Made by a program: the position numbers and the translations under genes. From Phocaeicola faecicola (GTDB lineage Bacteria; Bacteroidota; Bacteroidia; Bacteroidales; Bacteroidaceae), in the NCBI RefSeq assembly GCF_013618865.1, contig NZ_JABSOE010000001.1, positions 62,001 to 126,000 of the forward strand: DNA of 64,000 bases, read 5' to 3'. This document shows, one piece after another, positions 8,454 through 17,654 of this stretch. Numbering within the stretch: the stretch's first letter is position 1; each line of letters starts with the position of its first letter. The notes below the pieces were generated by a model that was not told the origin of the DNA, made no database searches, and worked only from the letters and a program-made list of their open reading frames with translations.

Positions 8454-10106
8454 ATGAAAACCATAAATTTTAGATATATCAGGTTGTTTGCCGCTGCGTT
8501 GGTTTGTATGATTTTATCAGTGTCCTGCAAGGATTTTCTCTCTGAAAAGCCTTATGACTTTTATGATGAAGCGGATTTTTATAAAAATGTCACTGAATTG
8601 GAACTGGCTGTGAATGGAGCCTTCGAAGTGTTGAGCGATAAAATGACTTACGGACATTTTATGCTGGTAACCGATTGCGATACGGATGTGAGCCATGTGA
8701 AGGGATCGGGTACGGGACATACGGCACGTGACCTGGGACATTACAACATTTATACGGCACATACGTGGCTGGAAGAAGCATGGGGACTTTATTATACAGG
8801 TATAGACCGGGTAAACCGGATCATGAAAAACGCCGACCGGGTAGACTTGCCGGATGAAGACTCACGGAAAACATTCAGTCGTCTGATAGCTGAAGCCAAA
8901 TTTTTAAGAGCGATCTGCTATTTTGATTTGGTACGTATGTGGGGAGATGTTCCTTTCAAACTGACGGCTTCTGACAAAACCGAGAATTTTGCAGTGGAAA
9001 AGACAGATCGGGAAGTGGTTTATAATCAGATTGTTAAAGATTTTGAAGAGGCTGCAGCCGATCTGCCTTGGCAGGATGAGGTTTCTTCTTATGAAGGAAG
9101 ACCGACGAAAGGGGCTGCTTTGGGATTGCTGGCCAGAGCCTATCTGTACAGAGCCGGTTACTCACTGCGTCAGAATGGAAACATGGAACGTCCTGACAAT
9201 TATCGGGACTATTATCAGAAGGTGAAAGAAATTTGTGCAGAACTGATCAATTCACATCATCATGCCTTAAATCCAAGTTATGAACGTGTGTTCAAGAATG
9301 TATGTGAAAATATATTGGAACCTTCTGAAGTGATGTATGAAGTGCAGTTCTACAATCCTTCGGGTGAAAATGATCATAGCAGCAAGATCGGCTCGTATAA
9401 TTCACCTGAAATCGACCGGAACTCTTCTTATGGACTGGGAAACTCTTTTATTAAAACCACTCATTTTGTCTACGACTGGTACGAGGAAGGTGACCTGCGG
9501 AGAGAAACGGCCGTGGCCACGTTTAAAATCGATGCACAGGATAATGTCATCCAGATTCCGCGTAACCAGAGTTATACCTGGGCTCCGGGCAAGTGGAGAC
9601 GTAACTGGATTCCGGGACCTCCGAAGGATTTGGAGAACATGGATATCAATTTTATCCTGCTTCGTTATTCGGATATCCTGCTGATGTATGCAGAAGCGGT
9701 CAACGCCCTGGATGGACAGCTGGACCAGCTGGCGCTGGAATGTCTGAATCAGGTGAAGAGACGCGCCTATGGATATGACCCTACTGTGGCAAACAGTGAA
9801 ATTGATTTGAAAGCTTCCGACTTTGCTTCTTCTGAAGACGTTACGGAGTATCTTATGGTAGAACGGGTACGTGAGTTGTGCTTCGAAGGTTTCCGTCGGT
9901 TTGATTTAATCCGGTGGAACAAGTTGGCTGAAGTGCTGGATGATTTCGCCTTGAAGTTCAACAATGCGGTGAAGGAAGGTATTTTGTCCAACTATGTGTG
10001 GGCCGCAGGTAATTATTTCCAGGCTGGAAAACATGAGTTGTATCCGATTCCGGAATATGAGATCCGTGAAACAAGAGGAACCTTGAAGCAGAATCCCAAT
10101 TATTGA
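8454..10106 (+). CDS. susD: SusD-like surface glycan-binding lipoprotein, pair 1
   Basis: SusD proteins cap the SusC barrel on the cell surface and bind the incoming glycan. The 550-residue product has a lipoprotein signal with lipobox LSVSC (Cys25) and an N-terminal SusD-like segment (KDFLSEKPYDFY). Helical TPR-like parts follow (AEAKFLRAICYFDLVRMWGDVPF), and the family's C-terminal hallmark HELYPIPEYEI is near the end. It follows susC by 29 bases and is closed by a strong terminator at 10151, so this pair may form its own transcript. The family is certain; ligand identity comes from context. Confidence 0.95.
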   Translation: MKTINFRYIRLFAAALVCMILSVSCKDFLSEKPYDFYDEADFYKNVTELELAVNGAFEVLSDKMTYGHFMLVTDCDTDVSHVKGSGTGHTARDLGHYNIYTAHTWLEEAWGLYYTGIDRVNRIMKNADRVDLPDEDSRKTFSRLIAEAKFLRAICYFDLVRMWGDVPFKLTASDKTENFAVEKTDREVVYNQIVKDFEEAAADLPWQDEVSSYEGRPTKGAALGLLARAYLYRAGYSLRQNGNMERPDNYRDYYQKVKEICAELINSHHHALNPSYERVFKNVCENILEPSEVMYEVQFYNPSGENDHSSKIGSYNSPEIDRNSSYGLGNSFIKTTHFVYDWYEEGDLRRETAVATFKIDAQDNVIQIPRNQSYTWAPGKWRRNWIPGPPKDLENMDINFILLRYSDILLMYAEAVNALDGQLDQLALECLNQVKRRAYGYDPTVANSEIDLKASDFASSEDVTEYLMVERVRELCFEGFRRFDLIRWNKLAEVLDDFALKFNNAVKEGILSNYVWAAGNYFQAGKHELYPIPEYEIRETRGTLKQNPNY

Positions 10107-10150
10107 GAATACATAAGTTGGAAGGTGATAGTACATTTGGATTGATTTTG

Positions 10151-10182
10151 GTGAGCCTGGCGTGATGTCAGGCTCACTTTTT
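10151..10182 (+). terminator. Rho-independent terminator after susCD pair 1
   Basis: A perfect 9-bp stem (GTGAGCCTG at 10151-10159 with CAGGCTCAC at 10169-10177) has a 9-base loop and is followed by TTTTT. It separates the two susCD pairs. Confidence 0.88.
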
Positions 10183-10298
10183 ATGGAAAATATACAGAAT
10201 TACACAAAATTATTGTCTTGTGAACAAAATTAGGGTGCAAAAATAAAAAATCTTAAACTTTTAAAACAAACCGGAAAGTACAATAAGTAAAAAGGTGA

Positions 10299-10306
10299 TA
10301 GCTTTG
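10299..10306 (+). promoter_or_regulatory. Probable -7 promoter box of the second susC
   Basis: TAGCTTTG matches TAnnTTTG exactly, lies after the terminator at 10151 and would give a leader of about 50 bases. No good -33 TTTG is visible, so the call is tentative. Confidence 0.4.
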
Positions 10307-10337
10307 CCTGTGTGAAAAACAATCAAATGAACTTAAA

Positions 10338-10363
10338 GTTAAACCTTGGATTTATGTATTATG
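10338..10363 (+). repeat. Leader shared by both susC genes, copy 2
   Basis: This is the second copy of the 26-base element described at 5219-5244, with two differences. In both copies the element ends at the ATG, which supports 10361 as the start codon here. Confidence 0.7.
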
Positions 10364-13300
10364 CGTAGATTTTTTTTATTATTTGTACTTTGTTTGATAG
10401 GTGCATCGATATATGCACAAAGCATGAAGGTTACAGGAAAAGTAGTCGATGGTGACGGGCTCGAAGTGATTGGAGCCAGTGTGGTAGTCAAGGGGGCTGC
10501 CGGAGTGGGTACCATTACCGACCTGAACGGTACTTATTCACTTACTGTAAACGATGCTTCAAAAGACGTATTGGTATTTTCTTATGTGGGAATGGCTTCG
10601 CAGGAAATTAAGGTAAACGGACGCAGCCAGATTAACGTGACTTTAAAATCGGATGCAGTGCTTCTGGATGAAGTGGTAGCCATCGGTTATGCTACTGTAA
10701 AGCGTAAGGACCTGACCGGTTCTGTAGCTTCTGTAAACAGCAAGGAGCTCTCCAAGATTCCGACAAGCGATGTCACTCAGGCACTCGCCGGACGTATGGC
10801 CGGAGTTCAGGTAATGCAGAGTGAAGGTGCGCCGGGAGCTTCTATTTCTATCCGTGTACGTGGAGGTATCTCCATTACCCAGAGCAATGAACCGCTTTAC
10901 ATCATTGACGGTTTCCCGAGTGAAGACGGTATGTCTACTCTGGACCCGGCTGAAATCGAATCAATCGATATCCTGAAAGACGCATCTGCTACTGCTATCT
11001 ACGGTGCCCGTGGTGCCAACGGTGTAGTGGTGATTACTACCAAGTCGGGTGCACAGGGTGGCGGAAAAGCTACGGTTACTTTTGACAGTTACGTAGGTTT
11101 CAAGAAAATCGCCAAGAAACTGGACGTGCTTTCTCCGTATGAATTCGTGAAACTGGATTATGAACGTAAGGTGTACGACCAGACTGACTCTCAGGAAAGC
11201 TGGGATGCAGCTGTCAAGAGCTTTGAAACAATCTATGGAAAATACAGTGATATCGAAGCCAACTATGCCAACCGTGAAGGCATTGACTGGCAGGATCAGA
11301 CCTTGGGACGTACTGCGCTGACTCAGAATTACCGTATCGGAGTGTCCGGAGGAACTGATAAGTTGAATTATAGCATGGCTTATTCTTATTACGATGAAGA
11401 AGGTGCCATGGTATTCAGTGGAAGTAAAAAACATAACATTTCATTTAACCTCAACAGTAAGGTGAACGACCGCCTGACCGTGACTGCCCGCATGAGCTTT
11501 GACCATATGCGTGTAGAAGGTATGGGAACTTCAGAAGGGGGAGACCGTTTCAACAAGATGCAGCACATTCTTCAGTACCGTCCGACAATCGGTATCAACG
11601 GTTCTGATTCAGACCTGCTGGGCGATGAAGATCCGTTGTTCGTGGATGATGCAGGTAATGTGATGCAGAATCCGCTGCTGTCTGCTGCCGAAGAAACCAA
11701 GGATAAGGAATATCGTACCTTCCAGGCCAACGGAGGATTTACCTTCAAGATTATCAAGGGACTGTCATTCCGGAATACTACCGGTATGCGTTATCAGACC
11801 CGCCGCAACGATATTTTCTATGGAGACAAATCGGTTACCGGTAAGCGTTCAAGCATCAACGGTAGTATCGAGAATATCGAAAACGGAAGTTTCCAGACTT
11901 CTAACGTGCTGACATACAACTGGTCGAACGAGAGCAATGACCTTACGGTAATGGCCGGACAGGAATTTGTTTCTAAATGGACACGCAATTTCAAGGCATC
12001 TGCCAGCAATTTCCCGAACGATGAAATCGGTCTGGGTGACCTTTCTCTGGGACTTGCAGGTACACCGGAATCTTATCAGAACTACGATGACAAACTGCTT
12101 TCTTTCTTTACTCGTGTAAACTATAATTATAAGGAAAAGTATTTGTTTACTGCTTCTCTGCGTGCGGATGGTTCTTCTAAATTCGGAAAGAACAATAAGT
12201 GGGGTTATTTCCCGGCATTCTCTGCTGCATGGCGTATGGGTGAAGAAGAGTTCATCAAGAACCTGAACGTATTCTCTGACTTGAAGTTGCGCATCGGTTA
12301 CGGATTGGCTGGTAATAACCGGATCAACAGTTACCAGAGTCTGGCCATCATGGGTTCGGTAACTTATCCGAACGGAGACTCTACCCAGTCGGGATATGCT
12401 TCCAATCAGGTGCCTAATCCGGAATTGAAATGGGAGGCTAACAAAACCTTCAACTTCGGACTGGATTTCGGATTCTTCAATCAGCGACTGACGATTTCTC
12501 CGGAATTCTATATCAACCGCAGTAGCAACTTGCTGCTGAGTGCCAAACTGCCGGATTCATCGGGATATTCTTCTATGGTGATCAATGCCGGTGAGACTGA
12601 AAACAAGGGTATTGACCTGACCATCAATACGGTAAATATTGAGACAAAGGATTTCTCATGGAATACAGCCATTACTTTCTCACACAATAAGAACCTGGTA
12701 AAGAAACTGACCGGTGAAGAAGTGCAGTTGTGGGAGGCTTCTTTCGGTTATTCACAGAATACACACATCATCGGAGTAAACCAGCCTCTGGGACAGATGT
12801 ACGGTTATGTAACCGACGGTCTGTATCAGGTAGAGGACTTTGATTATGATGCGGCTACAAAGACTTATACTTTGAAAGACGGTATTCCTTACATGGGTGA
12901 CAAGCAGAATGTACAGCCGGGTAACTGGAAGTTCAAGAACCTGGACGGCAGTGCCGACAACAAGATTACGGAATCGGACAAGACGGTGATTGGTAATGCG
13001 TATCCGATTTTCTATGGAGGTATCAACAATAACTTTACTTACAAGAATTTTGATTTGAGTATTTTCTTCACTTACAGTTATGGCAACGATGTGTTCAATG
13101 CTACTAAACTGACTAATACGAAGTCGGCACTGGATAATAAGAACGTATTGGACGTAGCCAACTCGGCAAATCGTTGGGTACTGGTGAACGACAAGGGAGA
13201 AATGATTACCGATCCGCAAGAACTGGCTGCAGTGAACAAGGGTAAGACCGTGGCTTCCATCATTGACAACGAGGTAGGAGATACTTACATTCACTCATGG

Positions 13301-13555
13301 GCTGTAGAAGATGGCTCTTTCCTGAAACTGAGCAACGTGACTTTGGGATATACCTTCCCGAAGGCTTGGCTGAAGAAGCTTGGAGTCAGCAAACTGCGTC
13401 TGTATGCTACAGGAAGCAACTTGTTTACCTGGACCAAATATTCAGGCTTCGATCCTGAAGTATCTACAATGGGCAACGGTCTGACTCCGGGAGTCGATTT
13501 CGGTGCTTATCCGAAGAGCCGTTCGTTTGTATTTGGTATTAATCTTGCTTTTTGA
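10361..13555 (+). CDS. susC: SusC-like TonB-dependent outer-membrane transporter, pair 2
   Basis: This second SusC-type importer has 1064 residues when started at ATG 10361. The open frame extends to a TTG at 10346, but the ATG is preferred because the protein then begins MRRFFLLFVL, parallel to the first SusC, and the shared leader ends there. It has a signal peptide ending IYAQ, a carboxypeptidase-regulatory-like domain (VTGKVVDGDG), a TonB-box/plug region (DEVVAIGYATVKRKDLTGS, PLYIIDGFPSEDG), and a barrel ending GINLAF. Its N-terminal domain is close to that of the first SusC while the barrel is clearly diverged. The pair may therefore take a different sulfation or length class of heparan fragment, which is inference. 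Confidence 0.94.
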   Translation: MRRFFLLFVLCLIGASIYAQSMKVTGKVVDGDGLEVIGASVVVKGAAGVGTITDLNGTYSLTVNDASKDVLVFSYVGMASQEIKVNGRSQINVTLKSDAVLLDEVVAIGYATVKRKDLTGSVASVNSKELSKIPTSDVTQALAGRMAGVQVMQSEGAPGASISIRVRGGISITQSNEPLYIIDGFPSEDGMSTLDPAEIESIDILKDASATAIYGARGANGVVVITTKSGAQGGGKATVTFDSYVGFKKIAKKLDVLSPYEFVKLDYERKVYDQTDSQESWDAAVKSFETIYGKYSDIEANYANREGIDWQDQTLGRTALTQNYRIGVSGGTDKLNYSMAYSYYDEEGAMVFSGSKKHNISFNLNSKVNDRLTVTARMSFDHMRVEGMGTSEGGDRFNKMQHILQYRPTIGINGSDSDLLGDEDPLFVDDAGNVMQNPLLSAAEETKDKEYRTFQANGGFTFKIIKGLSFRNTTGMRYQTRRNDIFYGDKSVTGKRSSINGSIENIENGSFQTSNVLTYNWSNESNDLTVMAGQEFVSKWTRNFKASASNFPNDEIGLGDLSLGLAGTPESYQNYDDKLLSFFTRVNYNYKEKYLFTASLRADGSSKFGKNNKWGYFPAFSAAWRMGEEEFIKNLNVFSDLKLRIGYGLAGNNRINSYQSLAIMGSVTYPNGDSTQSGYASNQVPNPELKWEANKTFNFGLDFGFFNQRLTISPEFYINRSSNLLLSAKLPDSSGYSSMVINAGETENKGIDLTINTVNIETKDFSWNTAITFSHNKNLVKKLTGEEVQLWEASFGYSQNTHIIGVNQPLGQMYGYVTDGLYQVEDFDYDAATKTYTLKDGIPYMGDKQNVQPGNWKFKNLDGSADNKITESDKTVIGNAYPIFYGGINNNFTYKNFDLSIFFTYSYGNDVFNATKLTNTKSALDNKNVLDVANSANRWVLVNDKGEMITDPQELAAVNKGKTVASIIDNEVGDTYIHSWAVEDGSFLKLSNVTLGYTFPKAWLKKLGVSKLRLYATGSNLFTWTKYSGFDPEVSTMGNGLTPGVDFGAYPKSRSFVFGINLAF

Positions 13556-13576
13556 TAATCTTAAAAACAGAATACA

Positions 13577-15256
13577 ATGAAAAAATATAGAATCATATAT
13601 TGTGCACTGGGTGCATTGTTGAGTATGGGGGTTGCTTCTTGCAGTTTGACCGAAGAACCTGACTCATATTATGAAAAGGATACCTTTTTTAATTCGGAGT
13701 CGAAGGCGAAACTGGCTGTGATCGGTGTGTACGACTGCCTGGCTGTAGAAGGTCATTACGGACAGCGTGAGATGGCGATGCCGGCTTCGGATGATACGTA
13801 CTATATTCAGGGTACAGGTACGGACAATACCCGTCGTGATATTGCTCATTATATGGTGAAGAGTACGAATACCTGGGTAGCCGATGTATGGAAGTATAAG
13901 TATCAGGGCATAGACCGTGCGAATTTTGTCATTGCAGGTATCGAAGGTATGCCGGAATATGAAGGGAACCAGAATCTGCATTCCATGGTGGCTGAGGCTA
14001 AGTTCCTGCGTGCCTTTATGGCATTCGACCTGATTAAGTATTGGGGAGATGTACCTTTCAAGAGAACGTATACCGGTGGATATGAGGATGCTTTCCAGGC
14101 CAGAGTGAGCCGCGAGCAGATTTATGATTATATCATCGAAGACCTGAACTTTGCCAAGGAAAACCTTCCTGCGGTAGGTACAACGACTTCTCCGGAAGTG
14201 CCCGACCAGGTGGCGGCTCATGCCTTGCTGATGCGTGTATACCTGCAGCGTGCGGGATACAGTCTGCAGATGGATGGAAAGATGACCCGTCCTTCGGACG
14301 ATTTGAGAAAGCAGTATTTTGAAGCTGTGATAGATGAATGGGAAGAAATCCAGAGAAAAGGCGGACACGGATTTTATGACGGCGGATATACGGAGCTGTT
14401 CAAGACATATTCTGCCTGTGTGCTGAACAATCAGGAGAGTTTGTGGGAAATTGCGTTCAATCCTACGGGAAGCAGTTTCAAGGACAATGCGGGTTATTGG
14501 GCTACTTACAACGGTCCGCTGGTAGATGCTCCGGGATGCAAGCCGACAGAAAATACGAAGTTTATGGGTCGTGCGAATGCGTTCTTCCGTGTATTGCCTT
14601 GCTGGAAAAGCTTCTTTGAAGAAAACGATGAACGCCGTGATGTCATGGTGGTGGATTATCAGTTGAAATGGGACAAGACTTTGTATAACCATGTTAAAAA
14701 AAGCAAGGCAGATGATCCGGCCAACTGGTATCCGGGAAAATGGAGACGTGAGTGGATGGAGCTGGGCTTCATCGACCCGAATCTGACAGGAGTGAATTAT
14801 TGTCCGTTGCGCTATGCGGATGCAGTGCTGATGGCGGCCGAAGCATACAATGAAACCAATAATACACCGGAAGCCTGGAACCTGCTGAATCAGGTGAGAG
14901 AACGTGCGGGAGCGACTCCGGTCAGCTCATTGCAGGAGTACCGCCAGGTACAGCCGAATCTGTATGACCTGCCTTTCTTCAATGGAGGAGGTGCCGATGA
15001 TTTCCGTACGGCACTGTATTGGGAGCGTGGCTTTGAACTGGCTTTCGAAGGTCAGCGCAAGTACGACCTGATCCGTTGGGGGGTATTGGGAGACGCACTG
15101 GCATTCTTCCAGTCGAAGATGGATCCGAAGCTGAAAGGTAAGTATGTGGCTGGTGACAAGTTTGTGAAAGGCAAACACGAACTGTTCCCGATTCCACTTG
15201 GGGAAATTCAGGCTAATCCGGCATTGGAAGGTCGAAATAATCCAGGGTATGAATAA
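13577..15256 (+). CDS. susD: SusD-like surface glycan-binding lipoprotein, pair 2
   Basis: The 559-residue lipoprotein has a VASC lipobox (Cys22). It shows SusD family features: AEAKFLRAFMAFDLIKYWGD in the helical core, the FELAFEGQRKYDLIRWG segment, and a C-terminal HELFPIPLGEI hallmark. It starts 21 bases after its susC. It is clearly diverged from the first SusD but keeps the same architecture. No SusE/SusF-like surface binding protein follows either pair, unlike many PULs. The partner function is secure, and the heparan ligand is inferred from the neighbours. Confidence 0.94.
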   Translation: MKKYRIIYCALGALLSMGVASCSLTEEPDSYYEKDTFFNSESKAKLAVIGVYDCLAVEGHYGQREMAMPASDDTYYIQGTGTDNTRRDIAHYMVKSTNTWVADVWKYKYQGIDRANFVIAGIEGMPEYEGNQNLHSMVAEAKFLRAFMAFDLIKYWGDVPFKRTYTGGYEDAFQARVSREQIYDYIIEDLNFAKENLPAVGTTTSPEVPDQVAAHALLMRVYLQRAGYSLQMDGKMTRPSDDLRKQYFEAVIDEWEEIQRKGGHGFYDGGYTELFKTYSACVLNNQESLWEIAFNPTGSSFKDNAGYWATYNGPLVDAPGCKPTENTKFMGRANAFFRVLPCWKSFFEENDERRDVMVVDYQLKWDKTLYNHVKKSKADDPANWYPGKWRREWMELGFIDPNLTGVNYCPLRYADAVLMAAEAYNETNNTPEAWNLLNQVRERAGATPVSSLQEYRQVQPNLYDLPFFNGGGADDFRTALYWERGFELAFEGQRKYDLIRWGVLGDALAFFQSKMDPKLKGKYVAGDKFVKGKHELFPIPLGEIQANPALEGRNNPGYE

Positions 15257-15281
15257 TCAATAAGTTGAAATAGGTATTGGT

Positions 15282-15384
15282 AGTGTTTGAAAAGATGCTT
15301 TATTTTCAGGAACTAGACAAATATGTAATTGTTTTCAATAAAAATGTAATTGTCGGTTCTTGGAATAAGGCATCTTTCAACATT
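15282..15384. repeat. Long imperfect inverted repeat between susD2 and the PL12 gene
   Basis: The arms at about 15282-15320 and 15350-15384 pair over most of their length when G-U pairs and single-base bulges are allowed. Paired blocks include GATGC/GCATC (15294-15298 with 15370-15374), GGAAC/GTTCT (15309-15313 with 15356-15360) and GACAA/TTGTC (15316-15320 with 15350-15354). The loop side carries a direct repeat, ATGTAATTGT at 15323-15332 and 15344-15353. It may be an mRNA processing or stability element, or a small mobile remnant. Confidence 0.65.
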
Positions 15385-15412
15385 ATTGGAGGTGATTGTT
15401 TTTCAATCTGTT

Positions 15413-15420
15413 TATTTTTG
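15413..15420 (+). promoter_or_regulatory. Possible -7 box upstream of the first PL12 gene
   Basis: TATTTTTG matches TAnnTTTG exactly and is followed by GC, as seen at other Bacteroides starts. A transcript from here would run into the hairpin at 15475 before reaching the gene at 15546. No convincing -33 element is seen. Confidence 0.35.
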
Positions 15421-15474
15421 CAGATAGAGGGAGGGTGAGACTGAAACCTCTTTGCATGTGGCTCGTATGAGTCT

Positions 15475-15508
15475 GCCGGCAACTGCAGTAACGTGCTGCC
15501 GGCTTTTT
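15475..15508 (+). terminator. Hairpin with U-run ahead of the first PL12 gene
   Basis: A 7-bp stem (GCCGGCA at 15475-15481 with TGCCGGC at 15497-15503) has a 15-base loop and is followed by TTTTT. It may end the susCD2 transcript or act as an attenuator for the lyase genes downstream. Confidence 0.7.
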
Positions 15509-15545
15509 GAAACCGTAAATCTGAATTATCAAAATATTAATTATC

Positions 15546-17546
15546 ATGAAATTGGCTAAGTACATATTTGCTCTTTTGTTTGTAGGCATCTCTTTAGGAG
15601 CAGGTGCGCAGGAATTGCGGAAAGGAGTTTTCGATTTGTTGAATCTGGATTATCCCGGACTGGAGAAAGTAAAGGCTTCTTGTGAAAAGGAGGCATGGGA
15701 GGATGCGGCGGAAGCGTTGCTGGAGTATTACCGTAACCGGACGACGATCAAGCATCCGGACATTGACCTGAATCATCTGACCATCTCTGAAACGGAACAG
15801 AAATGGGCAGACGATGCGTTGGAGCATACTTTCTTCGTGCACAAGGGGTATCAGCCTTCGTATAATTACGGTAAGGATATTAACTGGGAATACTGGCCGG
15901 TGCAGGACAATGAGCTTCGCTGGCAGTTGCACCGTCATAAATGGTTCACGCCGATGGGAAAGGCCTATCGTATTTCGGGAGATGAGAAATATGCGAAGGA
16001 ATGGGCCTTCCAGTATATGGACTGGATCAGGAAAAATCCGCTGGTAGAGGTGGAGGAAGAAAAGCATGAACTGGGAAGTGCGGGCGAAATCAAGGCTACT
16101 GCTGACAATGTACGGTTTGCGTGGCGCCCGCTGGAGGTGAGCAACCGTCTGCAGGACCAGACCCTGCAGTTCTTGCTGTTTAATGTCTCACCGGCCTTTT
16201 CCCCAGCTTTTCTGACGGAATTCCTGGTAAATTATCACCGTCATGCTGAACATATCATGAAGAATTATTCGGACCAGGGCAACCATCTGCTTTTTGAAGC
16301 GCAGCGCATGGTGTATGCCGGCACGTTCTTCCCTGAATTTAAGGATGCGGCAAAATGGAGAGAGAGCGGTATCAGTATTCTGAACCGTGAAATCAAAAAG
16401 CAGGTGTATGCCGACGGAGGTCAGTATGAACTGGATCCGCATTATCACCTGGCAGCCATCAATATTTTCTGCAAGGCTCTTCGGATGACCGATGTGAACG
16501 GATTCCGCAGTGAGTTTCCGGTAGAATATCTGGATATCATCAAAAAGATGATTGAGTTTTATGCCAATATCTGTTTCCCGGATTATACAAATCCTTGTTT
16601 CAGTGACGCCAAACTGGGTGACCGGGAAGATGAAATACGGAATTATGTAGATTGGGCAAAGTTGTTCCCGGAATGCGAGTGGATCCGCTACTATGCGACT
16701 GAGGGAAAAGAGGGCAGTCTGCTGCCTTATTTGTCTCACGGTTCGCTGGCTTCGGGCTTTTTCACTTTCAGAAACGGATGGAAGGAAGATGCTACGGTGA
16801 TGGTGGTCAAGGCCGGTCCTAAGGGAGAATGGCATTGCCAGCCGGATAATGGCACGTTTGAACTCTGGTTCAACGGACGTAACCTCTTCCCCGACAGTGG
16901 TACTTATGTATATGCAGGTGATGCAGAGGTGATGAAGTTGCGCAACTGGTTCCGCCAGACACAGGTGCATAACACACTGACTCTCGACGGACGTACACTG
17001 GAAACTACGGAATCGGTTACGAAACTGTGGAAGCCGGAAGGGGATATTCAGGTGCTGGTAACAGAAAATCCTCATTACAAGGACCTGACACACCGCAGAA
17101 CGGTATTCTTTGTGGATGGAAACTATTTCGTGATCGTGGATGAGGCGGTAGGAAAGGCCACAGGTACGGTGAACCTGAATTATCAGTTGCAGGAAGGAAA
17201 GGTAGAGGTAGATAAAAAGCATTTTACACTGACTACTGCCTATGAAGGGAACAGCAATGTAAGACTGCAGTGCTTCGCAGACAAGAAGATGACGGTAAGG
17301 GATAAAGAGGGATGGTGCTCCAGAGCGTATCGTCAGCGTGTGCCGCGTACGGCTGTGGCTTTTGATGTACAAAAAGACAGTGAACAGCCTGTCCGTTACA
17401 TTACCGTAATTTATCCGTCGGCTTCCGGAACGGCTTATCCGAAGATCAAGGCCCGGTTCCTGGACAAGCATTATCAGGACAACCGTATACGGGTAGAAGT
17501 CTCTGTAGACGGAATGATAAAACAACTGGAGTGTAATTTACAGTAA
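15546..17546 (+). CDS. hepC: Heparan sulfate lyase, PL12 family (heparinase III-like), copy 1
   Basis: PL12 lyases cut the less sulfated parts of heparan sulfate by beta-elimination. The 666-residue product has a signal peptide ending GAGAQ (about residue 22), an alpha-helical toroid in the first half and a heparinase II/III beta-sandwich in the second. Residues equivalent to the heparinase III catalytic set are Asn246 (DQGNHLLFEAQ), Tyr300 (DPHYHLA) and His429 (WHCQPDNGTF). It resembles the second PL12 protein at 23292 along its full length. No lipobox is evident, so a periplasmic site is likely, although one of the two copies could be exported to the surface. In B. thetaiotaomicron two PL12 enzymes (BT4657 and BT4662) divide surface and periplasmic work. 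Confidence 0.94.
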   Translation: MKLAKYIFALLFVGISLGAGAQELRKGVFDLLNLDYPGLEKVKASCEKEAWEDAAEALLEYYRNRTTIKHPDIDLNHLTISETEQKWADDALEHTFFVHKGYQPSYNYGKDINWEYWPVQDNELRWQLHRHKWFTPMGKAYRISGDEKYAKEWAFQYMDWIRKNPLVEVEEEKHELGSAGEIKATADNVRFAWRPLEVSNRLQDQTLQFLLFNVSPAFSPAFLTEFLVNYHRHAEHIMKNYSDQGNHLLFEAQRMVYAGTFFPEFKDAAKWRESGISILNREIKKQVYADGGQYELDPHYHLAAINIFCKALRMTDVNGFRSEFPVEYLDIIKKMIEFYANICFPDYTNPCFSDAKLGDREDEIRNYVDWAKLFPECEWIRYYATEGKEGSLLPYLSHGSLASGFFTFRNGWKEDATVMVVKAGPKGEWHCQPDNGTFELWFNGRNLFPDSGTYVYAGDAEVMKLRNWFRQTQVHNTLTLDGRTLETTESVTKLWKPEGDIQVLVTENPHYKDLTHRRTVFFVDGNYFVIVDEAVGKATGTVNLNYQLQEGKVEVDKKHFTLTTAYEGNSNVRLQCFADKKMTVRDKEGWCSRAYRQRVPRTAVAFDVQKDSEQPVRYITVIYPSASGTAYPKIKARFLDKHYQDNRIRVEVSVDGMIKQLECNLQ

Positions 17547-17654
17547 TTCAGCGGGAAATGATAATGCCTGAAGGTCTGGGACGATTCATACCTTGGTTAA
17601 TGTGACAGGGTACGGGGTACTGGCGGGCATTGTCGACCCCAAAATACGTAGACC

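Noticed and set aside
10346-10360. TTG start for the second susC
   Set aside because: ATG 10361 gives a signal peptide parallel to the first SusC and coincides with the end of the shared leader.
16188-17525. 445-residue open frame antisense to the first PL12 gene
   Set aside because: Composition is that of a reverse-frame shadow and the sense strand carries all lyase motifs.
17547-17654. Possible hairpin or promoter before the first PL15-like gene
   Set aside because: Only a 5-bp GGGGT/ACCCC pairing and no TAnnTTTG box are present, too weak to call.
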